DNA of 32,700 nucleotides from Candidatus Methanoperedens nitratireducens (GTDB lineage: Archaea; Halobacteriota; Methanosarcinia; Methanosarcinales; Methanoperedenaceae), in NCBI RefSeq assembly GCF_000685155.1, contig NZ_JMIY01000001.1:688627-721326 (forward strand), written 5' to 3'. Position numbers and translations under genes: made by a program. Below, piece by piece: positions 8,304 to 16,454 of this stretch. Positions within the stretch are counted from its first letter, which is position 1. Each line of letters opens with the position of its first letter. The notes beneath the pieces are model-generated. The model saw nothing but the letters and a program-made list of their open reading frames with translations. It did no database searches and had not been told where the DNA came from.

Positions 8304-8332
8304 ATTTTTCACCTCTGGTTTTTACATAAAAT

Positions 8333-8393
8333 GTGGTCGGAAGTGTGGATTGGGGAGTGGGGGTTAGGATTTAAAAAAGACATTTCCGACCAC
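8333..8393. promoter_or_regulatory. Inverted repeat flanking a TATA-like box (candidate operator)
   Basis: GTGGTCGGAAGTG at 8333-8345 is the inverted copy, with one mismatch, of CATTTCCGACCAC at 8381-8393. The two arms enclose a TATA-like sequence for the leftward 70-residue gene. They lie about 100 bases upstream of the divergent AbrB-type gene. The layout suits a repressor that loops across or covers the promoter. Confidence 0.45.
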
Positions 8394-8491
8394 GAATATA
8401 TAAGAGTTATCAATGCATATATAATTTTGGTATATAGTAAGTAATAACAAAAACAATATATAAATTATATAAATGGTAAGTGATATAACAT

Positions 8492-8662
8492 ATGAAAAGT
8501 AAACATAAAAGTATGTTGGAGTTAAAGGTCAGAAAACTTGGTAATAGTTTAATAATTACGATACCAGCAGAGATTGCAAAGATGTATGGAATTGTCGAGG
8601 GGTCGACAATCGAAGTTATTCCGGACAAGGATAAGCTAATCATGCAAAGCAAAAAAAGGTGA
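8492..8662 (+). CDS. AbrB/SpoVT-AbrB domain DNA-binding protein
   Basis: The 56-residue protein is a single AbrB/MazE-type swapped-hairpin domain: LKVRKLGNSLIITIPAEIAK, then a glycine-rich turn and STIEVIPDKDKLIM. Such proteins are antitoxins or transition regulators that bind DNA as dimers. It lies in an AT-rich stretch with several TATA-like sequences upstream (8415-8475), and a weak GTGA precedes the ATG by eight bases. No toxin gene (MazF, PIN or VapC type) follows. The frame continues open for 43 codons after the TGA stop, so the protein may once have been longer. It could be an orphan regulator of the divergent small gene. Confidence 0.8.
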   Translation: MKSKHKSMLELKVRKLGNSLIITIPAEIAKMYGIVEGSTIEVIPDKDKLIMQSKKR

Positions 8663-9180
8663 AAAATACTCGGTAAGCAGCAAGAGTTACCCTTTGATAT
8701 TGACCTCCCGTATCCATTCTCAAGAGTGCTTGCAGATGAGGATATTGATGAATGCGAAGTTTGGTTCTTTTATCCATGGACAGGAAGAGCATAACCTGCG
8801 CCTTGAGAAAATCCTCAAGAAAGCCCCTGCGGGGGCAAAATTATTAACAACGAACATAAACGAACTGGAACGAACTCTTGGAGTTCGTTCCAGTTCGTTT
8901 ATGTTCGTTGTTTTTAGACTATCAGATTTCAAGATGAGGAGGAAGAAATGCGTTTATACTTTCCTATACGTTGAAAAACTGGCTGAAAGGTGAATTTTGT
9001 CCGAGGGGGGATTTTCACCCCCTTATAGCGACAGAAGAATTACCCGTAGGAGGTCGCGGGCTCGGACGCCAGTGGATAACTGTAATAATATTCATTATAA
9101 TAATTATTATGCCAGTCTCTAATCATAATTCAGAGTCTTGTTGTATATATAGATTCCGATAAACTATATTTTGACATATA
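8663..9180. other. Gene-poor stretch after the AbrB gene
   Basis: About 520 bases without a gene I can support. It holds an open continuation of the AbrB frame (8663-8791, 43 codons then TAA), a perfect hairpin (8846-8912), a short GC stem AGGGGG/CCCCCT at about 9004-9023 and AT-rich sequence before the end of sucD. Open frames here on both strands read through the palindrome and look like chance. Confidence 0.6.
8846..8912. repeat. Perfect inverted repeat, 32-bp arms with 3-bp loop
   Basis: The left arm (8846-8877) and right arm (8881-8912) are exactly complementary over 32 bases, with TTG as the loop (8878-8880). Each arm is built from repeated CGAAC units. It could form a very stable cruciform or RNA hairpin and is followed by TTTTT. 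It may act as a bidirectional terminator or be a dispersed palindromic element. Confidence 0.9.
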
Positions 9181-10050
9181 TTAAATGCTCATAATAGTTT
9201 TTATCTTCTGCACTATATCCTTTGGACTTCTCCCCACTTCAATGCCAGCACGCTCAAATGCCTGTATTTTCTCAAGCGCAGTGCCGCCGCCCATAGATAC
9301 AATAGCGCCCGCATGACCCATTGTCTTTCCAGGCGGGGCTGAAACACCGACTATGTAGGCAACGACAGGTTTACTCATCTGCTTTATGAAATCGATTGAA
9401 TCCTGCTCAGCAGTTCCGCCGATCTCGCCAACCAGTACCACAGCATGGGTCATCGGATCTTCTTCAAATAATCTCAGTACATCAATAAACGATGTCCCTG
9501 TTAAGGGATCACCGCCTATACCTGCGGATGTTGACTGTCCGATCCCGCTCTTTGATAAAAGGTCTATTATCTCGTATGTAAGCGTCCCGCTTCTTGATAC
9601 CAGCCCTATATTTCCTGGCCTGTGGATTGGATTTGGCATTATCCCCACTTTTGATTCTCCGGGTGTGGTTATGCCAGGACAGTTGGGGCCAATAAGCCGT
9701 GACGATGAATTCTCAAGATAAGCGCATACACGCATCATGTCATGCACCGGGACTCCTTCTGTGATGCATATTATCAGTTCAATTTCGCTGTCAATAGCCT
9801 CGAAGATAGCATCCGCTGTGAACCTGGGGGGAACAAAGATAACCGATGCATTGGGATCTACCTCATCAACTGCCTGAGCAACAGAATCAAAAACAGGAAT
9901 ACCATAGATCTCACTGCCCCCTTTCCCAGGGGTTATGCCTGCCACAATGTTGGTTCCGAAATCCTTCATCTGTTTTGTCTGGAATGATCCCTCACGCCCT
10001 GTAATCCCCTGCACTAAAAGCCGGGTATCTTTATCTATGAGAATGCCCAA
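9181..10050 (-). CDS. sucD: Succinate-CoA ligase, alpha subunit
   Basis: SucD with SucC interconverts succinyl-CoA and succinate with formation of ATP or GTP. The 289-residue protein has the CoA-binding Rossmann segment ([18 protein letters not shown]) near the N-terminus. The phosphorylated histidine is H246 in [12 protein letters not shown], the same number as in E. coli. The start is TTG, overlapping the end of sucC by 20 bases, with GGTGG six bases upstream; the residues after it match the usual beginning ([13 protein letters not shown]), which supports this start. It forms a two-gene operon with sucC. In methanogen relatives the pair works in a partial TCA pathway. Confidence 0.93.
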   Translation of the reverse strand: MGILIDKDTRLLVQGITGREGSFQTKQMKDFGTNIVAGITPGKGGSEIYGIPVFDSVAQAVDEVDPNASVIFVPPRFTADAIFEAIDSEIELIICITEGVPVHDMMRVCAYLENSSSRLIGPNCPGITTPGESKVGIMPNPIHRPGNIGLVSRSGTLTYEIIDLLSKSGIGQSTSAGIGGDPLTGTSFIDVLRLFEEDPMTHAVVLVGEIGGTAEQDSIDFIKQMSKPVVAYIVGVSAPPGKTMGHAGAIVSMGGGTALEKIQAFERAGIEVGRSPKDIVQKIKTIMSI

Positions 10051-11140
10051 GTTCTACCACCGCCTCTGCAGCTTCTTCTGTCGAAGATGCCAGGTCTATG
10101 CCGTGCTCCTCAAGCATCCTCCGTCCTGATTCCTCGTTCGTTCCTGTGAGCCTTATGACGAGCGGGACCTTTACCTCGGATATTACATCTATTATCCCGC
10201 GGGCGACCTCATCGCATTTAGTTATTCCGCCAAAGATATTCATGATTATTGCCTTCACGTTTCTGTTGGATGATACTATTCTGAGCGCTGTTTTTACCTG
10301 TTCTGCGTTTGCCCCTGCCCTTACGTCCATAAAATTGGCAGGCTGGCCGCCGTAGTATCTTATCATATCAAGTGTCGCCATGGCAAGGCCTGCACCATTG
10401 ACTATACACCCGATATCGCCATCAAGGCTGACATAACTCATTCCCTGCTTCTTTGCGATCCCGGAGAGCGCATCCACATCCTCCTCCTCTCCTACATCCT
10501 GCCTGAAGAGGGCATTATCATCGATCACCATCTTGGCATCAAGAGCAAATATAGCGCCAGATGCTTGAGCGAGCGGATTGATCTCAGCAAGTGTGCAATC
10601 ATAATCAGTAAAAACGCGGTAAAGTTTTTTTACCAGGTCGGTAATCAATGTTGAATTTTCCCTGTCCAGTGAGTATGCGATCCTTCTTGCCTGATAATCA
10701 TGGATACCTGTAAGCGGATCTATATGTATCCTGAATATCTTCTCAGGGAAGTTTCTTGCAGTCTCTTCGATATCGATACCCCCTTCAGTGCTTGCCATTA
10801 TGATTGGACGGCGTGCCTTCCTATCGATGGTTATCCCCAGGTACATCTCTTTTTCAGGTTTTTTGTACTCCTCGACCAGCACTTTTTTTACAGGCAGTCC
10901 TTTAATTGACATGCCCAGGATTCGCTGCGCTTTCTGCGCTGCCTCATCAGGTGTTGCTGCTGTAAGAATACCTCCTGCTTTTCCGCGCCCGCCTGCAGTA
11001 ACCTGGGCTTTAATGACAACGCTCCCAAGCTTTCTTGCGACTGCCCCTGCATCGTCTGCACTGGTAATAAGACTGCTTCCAGGAACCGGAATACCGCAGC
11101 GTGAGAATATCTCCTTAGCAGCATATTCATATAGCATCAT
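10031..11140 (-). CDS. sucC: Succinate-CoA ligase [ADP/GDP-forming], beta subunit
   Basis: SucC carries the ATP-grasp domain and the nucleotide and succinate sites of succinyl-CoA synthetase. The 369-residue protein opens with [20 protein letters not shown], typical of the family. It continues with [14 protein letters not shown] (nucleotide-binding loop), EINPLAQ (metal ligands) and [15 protein letters not shown], and ends in the CoA ligase domain with [16 protein letters not shown]. Two ATG codons in a row are possible starts (11140, 11137) after AAAGGA; the first is used here. Length is slightly short of the bacterial protein but normal for archaea. It shares a promoter region with the divergent argF. 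Confidence 0.93.
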   Translation of the reverse strand: MMLYEYAAKEIFSRCGIPVPGSSLITSADDAGAVARKLGSVVIKAQVTAGGRGKAGGILTAATPDEAAQKAQRILGMSIKGLPVKKVLVEEYKKPEKEMYLGITIDRKARRPIIMASTEGGIDIEETARNFPEKIFRIHIDPLTGIHDYQARRIAYSLDRENSTLITDLVKKLYRVFTDYDCTLAEINPLAQASGAIFALDAKMVIDDNALFRQDVGEEEDVDALSGIAKKQGMSYVSLDGDIGCIVNGAGLAMATLDMIRYYGGQPANFMDVRAGANAEQVKTALRIVSSNRNVKAIIMNIFGGITKCDEVARGIIDVISEVKVPLVIRLTGTNEESGRRMLEEHGIDLASSTEEAAEAVVELGHSHR

Positions 11141-11175
11141 AATAGTCCTTTATTTACAGATGATTATAGGGAAAA

Positions 11176-11192
11176 GTGATTTAAATAAGTAT
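11176..11192. promoter_or_regulatory. Shared TATA region between sucC and argF
   Basis: GTGATTTAAATAAGT contains the palindrome ATTTAAAT, which can serve as TATA box on either strand. It lies about 40 bases upstream of the sucC ATG on the minus strand and about 50 bases upstream of the argF TTG on the plus strand. No other TATA-like sequence in the 91-base gap is as good. Confidence 0.45.
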
Positions 11193-11231
11193 CTACAATA
11201 GGTAAGATAAACTAAACGGAGCATCCTGATT

Positions 11232-12140
11232 TTGCCATCTCATCTACTATCCCTCACTGATCTATCGTACACGGATATTATTAGCCTGCTTGATACGGCA
11301 TCTGATCTAAAAGAGAAAAGGGCACGGGGAAAAACATCAGGTGAATTAAAAGATAAAACGCTTGCAATGCTCTTTGAGAAATCCTCCACACGCACGCGGA
11401 TATCATTTGAGGTGGCAATGACCGAACTTGGAGGACATGCGATTTTCTTAAACTCCAGGGATATCCAGCTTGGACGCGGGGAATCCATAGCCGATACTGC
11501 CCGCGTCATGTCGCGCTATGTCCATGCGATCATGGGACGGGTATATAAACATGAGACGCTGGTTGAGCTCTCAAAATGTGCTACAATACCTGTTATCAAC
11601 GGTCTCTCTGACCTTGAGCACCCATGCCAGTTACTCGCTGATCTTCTGACGATACGGGAATACAAAGGAAAATTCAGGGGACTGAATTTCTCATGGATAG
11701 GGGATGGCAATAACGTCTGTAATTCCGCAATACTGGCATGTGCGCTGACAGGCATGAAAATGACTGTGGCATGTCCTGAAGGATACGAACCAAACAGTGA
11801 GATCGTTGATAAGGCAAAGGATATGGGTGGAGCGATCAACATCATCCATGACCCGATTAAGGCAGCAAAAAAAACGGATATACTATACACAGATGTCTGG
11901 GTCTCAATGGGAGATGAGGATGAGTACGAGCAGAGACTGCATGATTTTGGGCCTTACCAGATTAATAGCAAACTCATAGAACAGGCAAAGCACGATGTAA
12001 TGGTACTGCACTGCCTTCCTGCCCACAGGGGCGAGGAGATCACGGCAGATGTGGTGGATGGGCCAAATTCAGCGGTTTTTGATCAGGCAGAGAACAGGCT
12101 TCATGCCCAGAAGGCGCTGCTCCTGCGGTTGTTATCATAG
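11232..12140 (+). CDS. argF: Ornithine carbamoyltransferase
   Basis: ArgF makes citrulline from ornithine and carbamoyl phosphate in arginine synthesis. The 302-residue protein has the carbamoyl phosphate loop [10 protein letters not shown], the [12 protein letters not shown] segment, the ornithine loop DVWVSMGDE and the catalytic [10 protein letters not shown]. These distinguish it from aspartate carbamoyltransferase. The start is TTG with GGAG ten bases upstream; the next residues match the family beginning (HLLSLTDLS). It is divergent from sucC and has no operon partner downstream on the same strand that is functionally linked. Confidence 0.95.
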   Translation: MPSHLLSLTDLSYTDIISLLDTASDLKEKRARGKTSGELKDKTLAMLFEKSSTRTRISFEVAMTELGGHAIFLNSRDIQLGRGESIADTARVMSRYVHAIMGRVYKHETLVELSKCATIPVINGLSDLEHPCQLLADLLTIREYKGKFRGLNFSWIGDGNNVCNSAILACALTGMKMTVACPEGYEPNSEIVDKAKDMGGAINIIHDPIKAAKKTDILYTDVWVSMGDEDEYEQRLHDFGPYQINSKLIEQAKHDVMVLHCLPAHRGEEITADVVDGPNSAVFDQAENRLHAQKALLLRLLS

Positions 12141-12239
12141 GAGAAGAACTCCGCTCCACCAGGTAGTACCTGTAAGTATCTCTTAATTCTCTCCCTCAAA
12201 TTTGGTTATTCACGGTATTTTTCCCACTTCTCACCGAAC

Positions 12240-12683
12240 TTGATTCCCCAGGAAGCCCACATTACTCCAAGAATCGCTATTACTAGGACAAAGATTCAAA
12301 CTTCAAGCGGCAAGCTCTTCATTATAGAAGCAGATGAGCCTCCTATTCTTATTGGAAGTGATAAGGCCCCCAATGCAGTGCAGACTGTGCTCCATGCCCT
12401 GGCCTCCTGTCTGATCGTTGGTTTTGTATATAATGCAGCAGTGCGCGGTATAAATATAAAAGCAGTGAACATTAATCTTGAAGGCGACCTGGATCTACGC
12501 GGGTTCCTGGGCATATCTGAAGATGTCCGCCCTGGCTACCAGAACATTCGTGTAATCTGCAGGATAAAAAGCGATGCGCCCAGAGATAGAATTGAAGAGG
12601 TATGGGAGTATGCCCGTCGAACTTCGCCTGTCACTGATATTATCCGAAATGGAGTACCTGTGTCTATAACCCTTGAACAATGA
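12240..12683 (+). CDS. OsmC-family protein lacking the second catalytic cysteine
   Basis: OsmC/Ohr proteins are two-cysteine peroxidases for organic hydroperoxides, or related enzymes. The 147-residue protein has the OsmC core: GSDKAPNAVQTVLHALASCLIVGFVYNAAVRG with the first cysteine in ASCL, a central helix and the ending RTSPVTDIIRNGVPVSI. In active peroxidases the second cysteine sits in a C-P-V/Y-S motif; here that position reads SPVT, so the disulfide cannot form. The function may therefore differ. The start is uncertain: a TTG at 12240 has no clear ribosome binding site, and the frame is open further upstream. It is convergent with the TauE/SafE gene, and the two coding ends overlap by 20 bases. 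Confidence 0.75.
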   Translation: MIPQEAHITPRIAITRTKIQTSSGKLFIIEADEPPILIGSDKAPNAVQTVLHALASCLIVGFVYNAAVRGINIKAVNINLEGDLDLRGFLGISEDVRPGYQNIRVICRIKSDAPRDRIEEVWEYARRTSPVTDIIRNGVPVSITLEQ

Positions 12684-13404
12684 ATTTTGCGCCTGCAATG
12701 ACAAGGACTGCTGCAAGCAGATAGTAAAGTGTAGCATTAGCAAGCTTACGGCTTCCCAGTCCAGAGCCGATTATTCCACCAAGTACTGCGGCAAGTGCCC
12801 AGAGGTAGATGGCATCTGGCAGGAACCTCACGCTCGCAAGGTGCCCTGCTATACCTGCAATTGAGTTAACAAGAATAAACGCAGCAGCAACTCCGGCAGT
12901 TTGTTTTGCCTGCGCCCAGCCCATGAACAGGAGCAATGGGCTTAAGAAGATACCGCCGCCCACACCTATAGCCCCGGATAACAGACCTATCCCGGCCCCG
13001 AAAAGAGCTGCAACAGGAACCGACACAGGTTTAACTATTGCGTTATCTGCCTGTTGCCTGTACTGGAAAAGCCGGTAGGCTGCAAACAGCAGGACAATGC
13101 CAACGACTGGCCTGTATATAGAACCCGGTAAGGATATAGTGCCTCCGATAAACGCAAACGGGATTGAGCTCATAGCAAACGGCCAGAAGGTATTCCATGA
13201 AAAGCTGCCAGCACTGCGGAATTGAGCAGTAGCAATAGTTGCAACAAGAATATTAAGCACAAGAGCCGTCGGCTTCATTACCTCAGGTGCAAGACCGAAC
13301 AGTGCCATTGCTGCCAGATATCCAGAAGCTCCTGCATGACCTACCGAGGAGTAGAGCAGCCCTGTTGCAAAGATAAGGATAGAGAGAAGAACTATATCAT
13401 CCAT
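12664..13404 (-). CDS. TauE/SafE-family membrane permease
   Basis: The 246-residue protein is almost wholly hydrophobic, with about seven or eight membrane segments. It shows the two-fold TauE/SafE repeat: an N-terminal half with SSVGHAGASGYLAAMALFGL and a C-terminal half with GLLSGAIGVGGGIFLSPLLL, the family signature. Members export or import sulfonates, sulfite or other anions of sulfur metabolism; the substrate here is not known. The start ATG follows GTGGCGGT, a weak ribosome binding site. Its 3' end overlaps the convergent OsmC-like gene. It is 17 bases downstream of the glutamine amidotransferase-side gene end region but reads leftward from its own start. Confidence 0.85.
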   Translation of the reverse strand: MDDIVLLSILIFATGLLYSSVGHAGASGYLAAMALFGLAPEVMKPTALVLNILVATIATAQFRSAGSFSWNTFWPFAMSSIPFAFIGGTISLPGSIYRPVVGIVLLFAAYRLFQYRQQADNAIVKPVSVPVAALFGAGIGLLSGAIGVGGGIFLSPLLLFMGWAQAKQTAGVAAAFILVNSIAGIAGHLASVRFLPDAIYLWALAAVLGGIIGSGLGSRKLANATLYYLLAAVLVIAGAKFIVQGL

Positions 13405-13421
13405 ACCGCCACTTACTGAAC

Positions 13422-14126
13422 TTAAGACATATAAAAATTTCTTTCAATATTGTCCAGCAGCAGATCCAGTATACTCTGCGTCCGGGCAACATTGCTGTAC
13501 TGTGATACTATCTCATCAGGCCTCTGTATATATTTCTCATCCACAAGCTCATCGCTACAGTTCTCAAACATGAGATCAATGCTATTTACTGAGTATTCAA
13601 GATGGAACTGCAATCCTATTACCCGTCCATTGTACTCAAAAGCCTGGTTTGCACATCCCTCGCTCTCTGCTATCCTTGCAGCGCCTGGGGGTATTTTAAA
13701 TGTATCACCGTGCCAGTGAAAAGCTGTAAATTTACCGGGGAGAGTATTGAATACATGGGAGTTCCCTGCCTCTTCAGTCAATGAGACTGGAAACCATCCG
13801 ATCTCCCTGTACCTGTTCTTGCTGACTTTACCGCCGAGGACATCGGCAATCAGCTGGGAGCCAAGGCATACACCCAGGACAAATTTTTTGCTTGCAATCG
13901 CCTCTGCAATGAATTTTTTCTCTTCCGCAAGCCAGGGGTATCTGTCCTCCTCATAGATGTTCATTGAGCCTCCCATTATGATGAGCCAGTCAACGTCGCT
14001 CATCTGGGGAAGTCCCTCGTTTTTGTAAAGCAGTGTTCTCGTGATGCTGTGGCCTCTGTTCCTTGCCCATACTTCGATATTCGCTAAGCCCTCGAAGGGT
14101 TCATGCTCCAGGGAATGTAATCTCAT
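13422..14126 (-). CDS. Class I glutamine amidotransferase (GMP synthase-like)
   Basis: The 234-residue protein is a stand-alone class I glutamine amidotransferase domain. The nucleophile is C87 in LGVCLGSQLIADVLG, and the His-Glu pair is H175 and E177 in GLQFHLEYS. The N-terminal MRLHSLEHEPFEGLANIEVW is typical of the GuaA-like amidotransferases of unknown specificity, not of GuaA proper, which is longer or partners a synthetase subunit in archaea. It probably hydrolyses gamma-glutamyl compounds or transfers ammonia within an unidentified reaction. The gene ends 17 bases before the start of the TauE/SafE gene on the same strand, so the two may be cotranscribed. Confidence 0.85.
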   Translation of the reverse strand: MRLHSLEHEPFEGLANIEVWARNRGHSITRTLLYKNEGLPQMSDVDWLIIMGGSMNIYEEDRYPWLAEEKKFIAEAIASKKFVLGVCLGSQLIADVLGGKVSKNRYREIGWFPVSLTEEAGNSHVFNTLPGKFTAFHWHGDTFKIPPGAARIAESEGCANQAFEYNGRVIGLQFHLEYSVNSIDLMFENCSDELVDEKYIQRPDEIVSQYSNVARTQSILDLLLDNIERNFYMS

Positions 14127-14213
14127 TAATATCTTGATTTCTTTAGATTTCTTTATCTTTTCGTCTCATTTCTAACCTCTTTGTACCTGCTTCAGGTGGG
14201 CTGTGCATCTTTT

Positions 14214-15566
14214 TTAGCTTTTCCTAGGTCTTGCCCAATTACAATATCTATGGGCCAATCTCGCATTTTCGGGTATAGTTTTACCTCCAGCCCAGTATTG
14301 CTCGATATGGTCAATTGCTGCATCATCTACACTTTGAATCTTCTGACCACAAATTGCACAAGTAGAATCGTTATTGTATAACTCTTGTTTTAATTTTGAA
14401 GAAAAACAGCGTGGTTCCTTTTTTGCAATACCAATTATAGATTGTAGCGTCAGCCGCCACTTGTCAAATCTCTTTGTTACTGCTTGAACGCTACTTGTTG
14501 AAATCTCTATAGAACCTATAAATTCCTGATCGTTTGTCATTAAGTATATTAGTGCTTCACGAATTGAATCCAAATTCTGATAAACCTTGTTTTTATCTTC
14601 TTTTGCAAAAGAATTCATTAAAATATCATATAAAGAAGCATTGAATTTTTTAGGCTCCCAATATCCATCAGGATTCTTATCATTACCTCTGTAGAATCTT
14701 TTAAAAGCATGAGCGCCCAATAAGGACTTTATTATCGTTACCGAGTTCTTAAAAGCATTTTTCAATTCTGTAGATTTTGCATCTGATATATGTTGGTATT
14801 CAACCATGTCATCATTAAGGAAGTTTTTTATGGGTGGTTTATATTTTAAATATGTAGAGTGATAAAAAGCTGCAAATCTTAAAGCAAGTTCAACATCTTT
14901 CATTCTTTTATCAGGCTTTTTAAGTCCTAAAAGCTGCATAAAATCAGTATCTTCTGATAGTTCCTTTAATAACATATTGTAGGGCCCTCTATATATGCAA
15001 TTTCTTAATTCCTGATCGTTTAAAGAAACTGATCCAGTATTTAATCTTTCAAATATATTAAATTTTAAGTCAGCTACTGATTCTTTCTTAAAAGTTATAG
15101 TACGAATTTTACAATACCTTATTTTGTCCTGCAACTCATTATCTATATCTTTAAAATATTCTCCATTAAGTTCTGTAAATACCTTTAACCCTGTCAATTT
15201 AAAATCTTTCCCATCTGGAAATTGTCCATCTATAAATGAGAAAAAGGAAGTTAATCGTTGCTGCCCATCTATAACATATTCTTTTCCATCCTTCTCTTCA
15301 GACAAGTATATCACAGGAAGAGGTATATCTAAAAGCGCTGATTCTATTAGCCTGCTAGGCTTAGGTTGATCCCATACAAAATGCCGCTGAAAATCTGCTT
15401 GAAGGACTAATTTACCCCTTTTACGTTTTCCATAAAGTGATTCAATTTCAGGATCTCCTTGTTCCGTATAAACACTTCTCTTTGCGGAGGGGAGTTCTAC
15501 AGGCTCAGATTCGTCTTCTGTTTGCTCAATTTCGATTTCGTTTAGTTCATTTACGTCTTCATTCAT
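14214..15566 (-). CDS. DUF262-HNH nuclease (GmrSD-related)
   Basis: The 450-residue protein joins a DUF262 domain at about 40-330 to a C-terminal HNH-type zinc nuclease. DUF262 motifs are QADFQRHFVWD (57-67) and IDGQQRLTSFF (99-109), the ParB/Srx-like nucleotide-binding motif. The nuclease has CAIC (C403, C406), IDHIE (D419-H420) and NARLAHRYCN with H439 and C442. DUF262 proteins with C-terminal nucleases include GmrSD-type enzymes that cut modified phage DNA and SspE, so a defence role is likely but not shown. It is much richer in A and T than its neighbours, which suggests acquisition. GGAG lies eight bases before the ATG, and a TATA-like ATATATAAAAATAA lies upstream. No methylase or restriction partner is beside it. 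Confidence 0.85.
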   Translation of the reverse strand: MNEDVNELNEIEIEQTEDESEPVELPSAKRSVYTEQGDPEIESLYGKRKRGKLVLQADFQRHFVWDQPKPSRLIESALLDIPLPVIYLSEEKDGKEYVIDGQQRLTSFFSFIDGQFPDGKDFKLTGLKVFTELNGEYFKDIDNELQDKIRYCKIRTITFKKESVADLKFNIFERLNTGSVSLNDQELRNCIYRGPYNMLLKELSEDTDFMQLLGLKKPDKRMKDVELALRFAAFYHSTYLKYKPPIKNFLNDDMVEYQHISDAKSTELKNAFKNSVTIIKSLLGAHAFKRFYRGNDKNPDGYWEPKKFNASLYDILMNSFAKEDKNKVYQNLDSIREALIYLMTNDQEFIGSIEISTSSVQAVTKRFDKWRLTLQSIIGIAKKEPRCFSSKLKQELYNNDSTCAICGQKIQSVDDAAIDHIEQYWAGGKTIPENARLAHRYCNWARPRKS

Positions 15567-15683
15567 TCTATAGTCTCCGTCTTGTATATCTCTCAGCTTT
15601 TGCTCTATTAAATTATTTTTATATATTTATTTTGGAGGTTGTATAGCCCTTATCAAAAAATTGTAATTGCATATCTTAAACGA

Positions 15684-16052
15684 TTATTTAAACCTGTACG
15701 TGTGCAGTATATCCTCAGCCCTGATAATTCCTATTGTCTCACCGTTCTCCACTACTGCTATATGTGAGGTTTTACAGCGCTCGAACATCAAAATAGCATC
15801 TGTAAGCCATTTATCAGAGTCAATAGTAAATTCTGGTGAATGCATTACCTCATCGACTGTAATATCCTGCTTTCTACCTTCAATGCTGTACATTATGTCC
15901 ACCACAGAGACTATGCCAGCAAGCCTGTCGTTCCTGCTCACCAGCAGGCTTGCGACATTATTCTTCTTCATGAGCTGCACGGCCTGATTTAGCTTTGTCC
16001 CTGTGGGAACCACAACCGGGTTTTTCAGCATGATATGGCTTATTTTGGGCAT
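15684..16052 (-). CDS. Two-CBS-domain protein
   Basis: The 122-residue protein consists of a pair of CBS domains (about 1-60 and 65-120), a Bateman module that binds adenine nucleotides or SAM and usually senses energy state. The repeats show NPVVVPTGTKLNQAVQLMKK and ASLLVSRNDRLAGIVSVVDI in the first, and IGIIRAEDIL in the second. The start at 16052 is chosen for GGAGG six bases upstream; an upstream ATG (16178) would read through a palindromic repeat and is not credible. A TATA-like CTATATAATAA lies at about 16064-16076. It lies downstream of the nif operon on the same strand but has its own promoter. The target is unknown. Confidence 0.88.
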   Translation of the reverse strand: MPKISHIMLKNPVVVPTGTKLNQAVQLMKKNNVASLLVSRNDRLAGIVSVVDIMYSIEGRKQDITVDEVMHSPEFTIDSDKWLTDAILMFERCKTSHIAVVENGETIGIIRAEDILHTYRFK

Positions 16053-16086
16053 GGTTATCCTCCAGCTTATTATATAGCATCTATAA

Positions 16087-16155
16087 ACCGCAAAGAACGC
16101 AAAGGGCGCAAAGCGTAGCAACAACAATCTTTGCGTTCTTTGCGAACTTTGCGGT
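16087..16155. repeat. CGCAAAG-type inverted repeat between the nif operon and the CBS gene
   Basis: Two 27-base arms, 16087-16113 and 16129-16155, are complementary at 23 positions around a 15-base spacer. They are made of CGCAAAGAA-like units. It directly follows the ferredoxin stop (16179). It may be a dispersed palindromic repeat that also serves to end or stabilise the nif transcript. Confidence 0.75.
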
Positions 16156-16178
16156 GAGTGCCGATATTCACCAACCAA

Positions 16179-16448
16179 TCACCTTGCCTTCGGTTCGCAC
16201 ACGATATTCTTCTTCGGGCATCCCCGCGCGCAGGCGCCGCAGCCTATACAGTTTCCAGGATGCGCTACAGTCATGACCTTTGCACCGCACAGGTCATCGC
16301 TGTCTGGATGGTCGATGTACTCGAACACACCGCGCCCGCATATCTTGAAACATTTGCCGCAGCATCCGCAGTCGTTGATATTGCTTCTCACAACAAAAGT
16401 GGGAACCCATGTCCTGCCACAACTTGTTATCCCTGTAATGTATTCCAT
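16179..16448 (-). CDS. Nif-associated 2[4Fe-4S] ferredoxin (ferredoxin III / FdxB-like)
   Basis: The 89-residue protein has two 4Fe-4S binding motifs: C27-x2-C30-x2-C33-x3-C37, with an extra cysteine at 29, and C67-x2-C70-x2-C73-x3-C77 with the usual proline after the last cysteine. The residues between them (FKICGRGVFEY, then a 29-residue spacer) resemble the nif-linked ferredoxin III family. It starts six bases after nifK with GTGAGG upstream, so it is the last gene of the nif operon and probably gives electrons to the Fe protein or serves cofactor assembly. In Methanosarcina and Methanococcus operons this place holds nifE and nifN instead. Confidence 0.85.
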   Translation of the reverse strand: MEYITGITSCGRTWVPTFVVRSNINDCGCCGKCFKICGRGVFEYIDHPDSDDLCGAKVMTVAHPGNCIGCGACARGCPKKNIVCEPKAR

Positions 16449-16454
16449 AGGTCC

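Noticed and set aside
8660-8662. TGA as a selenocysteine codon in the AbrB gene
   Set aside because: No selenoprotein family matches, and no SECIS-like element was identified. Truncation is the simpler reading.
8694-8993. Rightward open frame of 99 codons after the AbrB gene
   Set aside because: It reads straight through the perfect palindrome, has no ribosome binding site and no recognisable domain. It is probably chance.
15684-16178. Longer form of the CBS protein starting at 16178
   Set aside because: The extra 42 residues are translated from the palindromic repeat. GGAGG lies right before the ATG at 16052.
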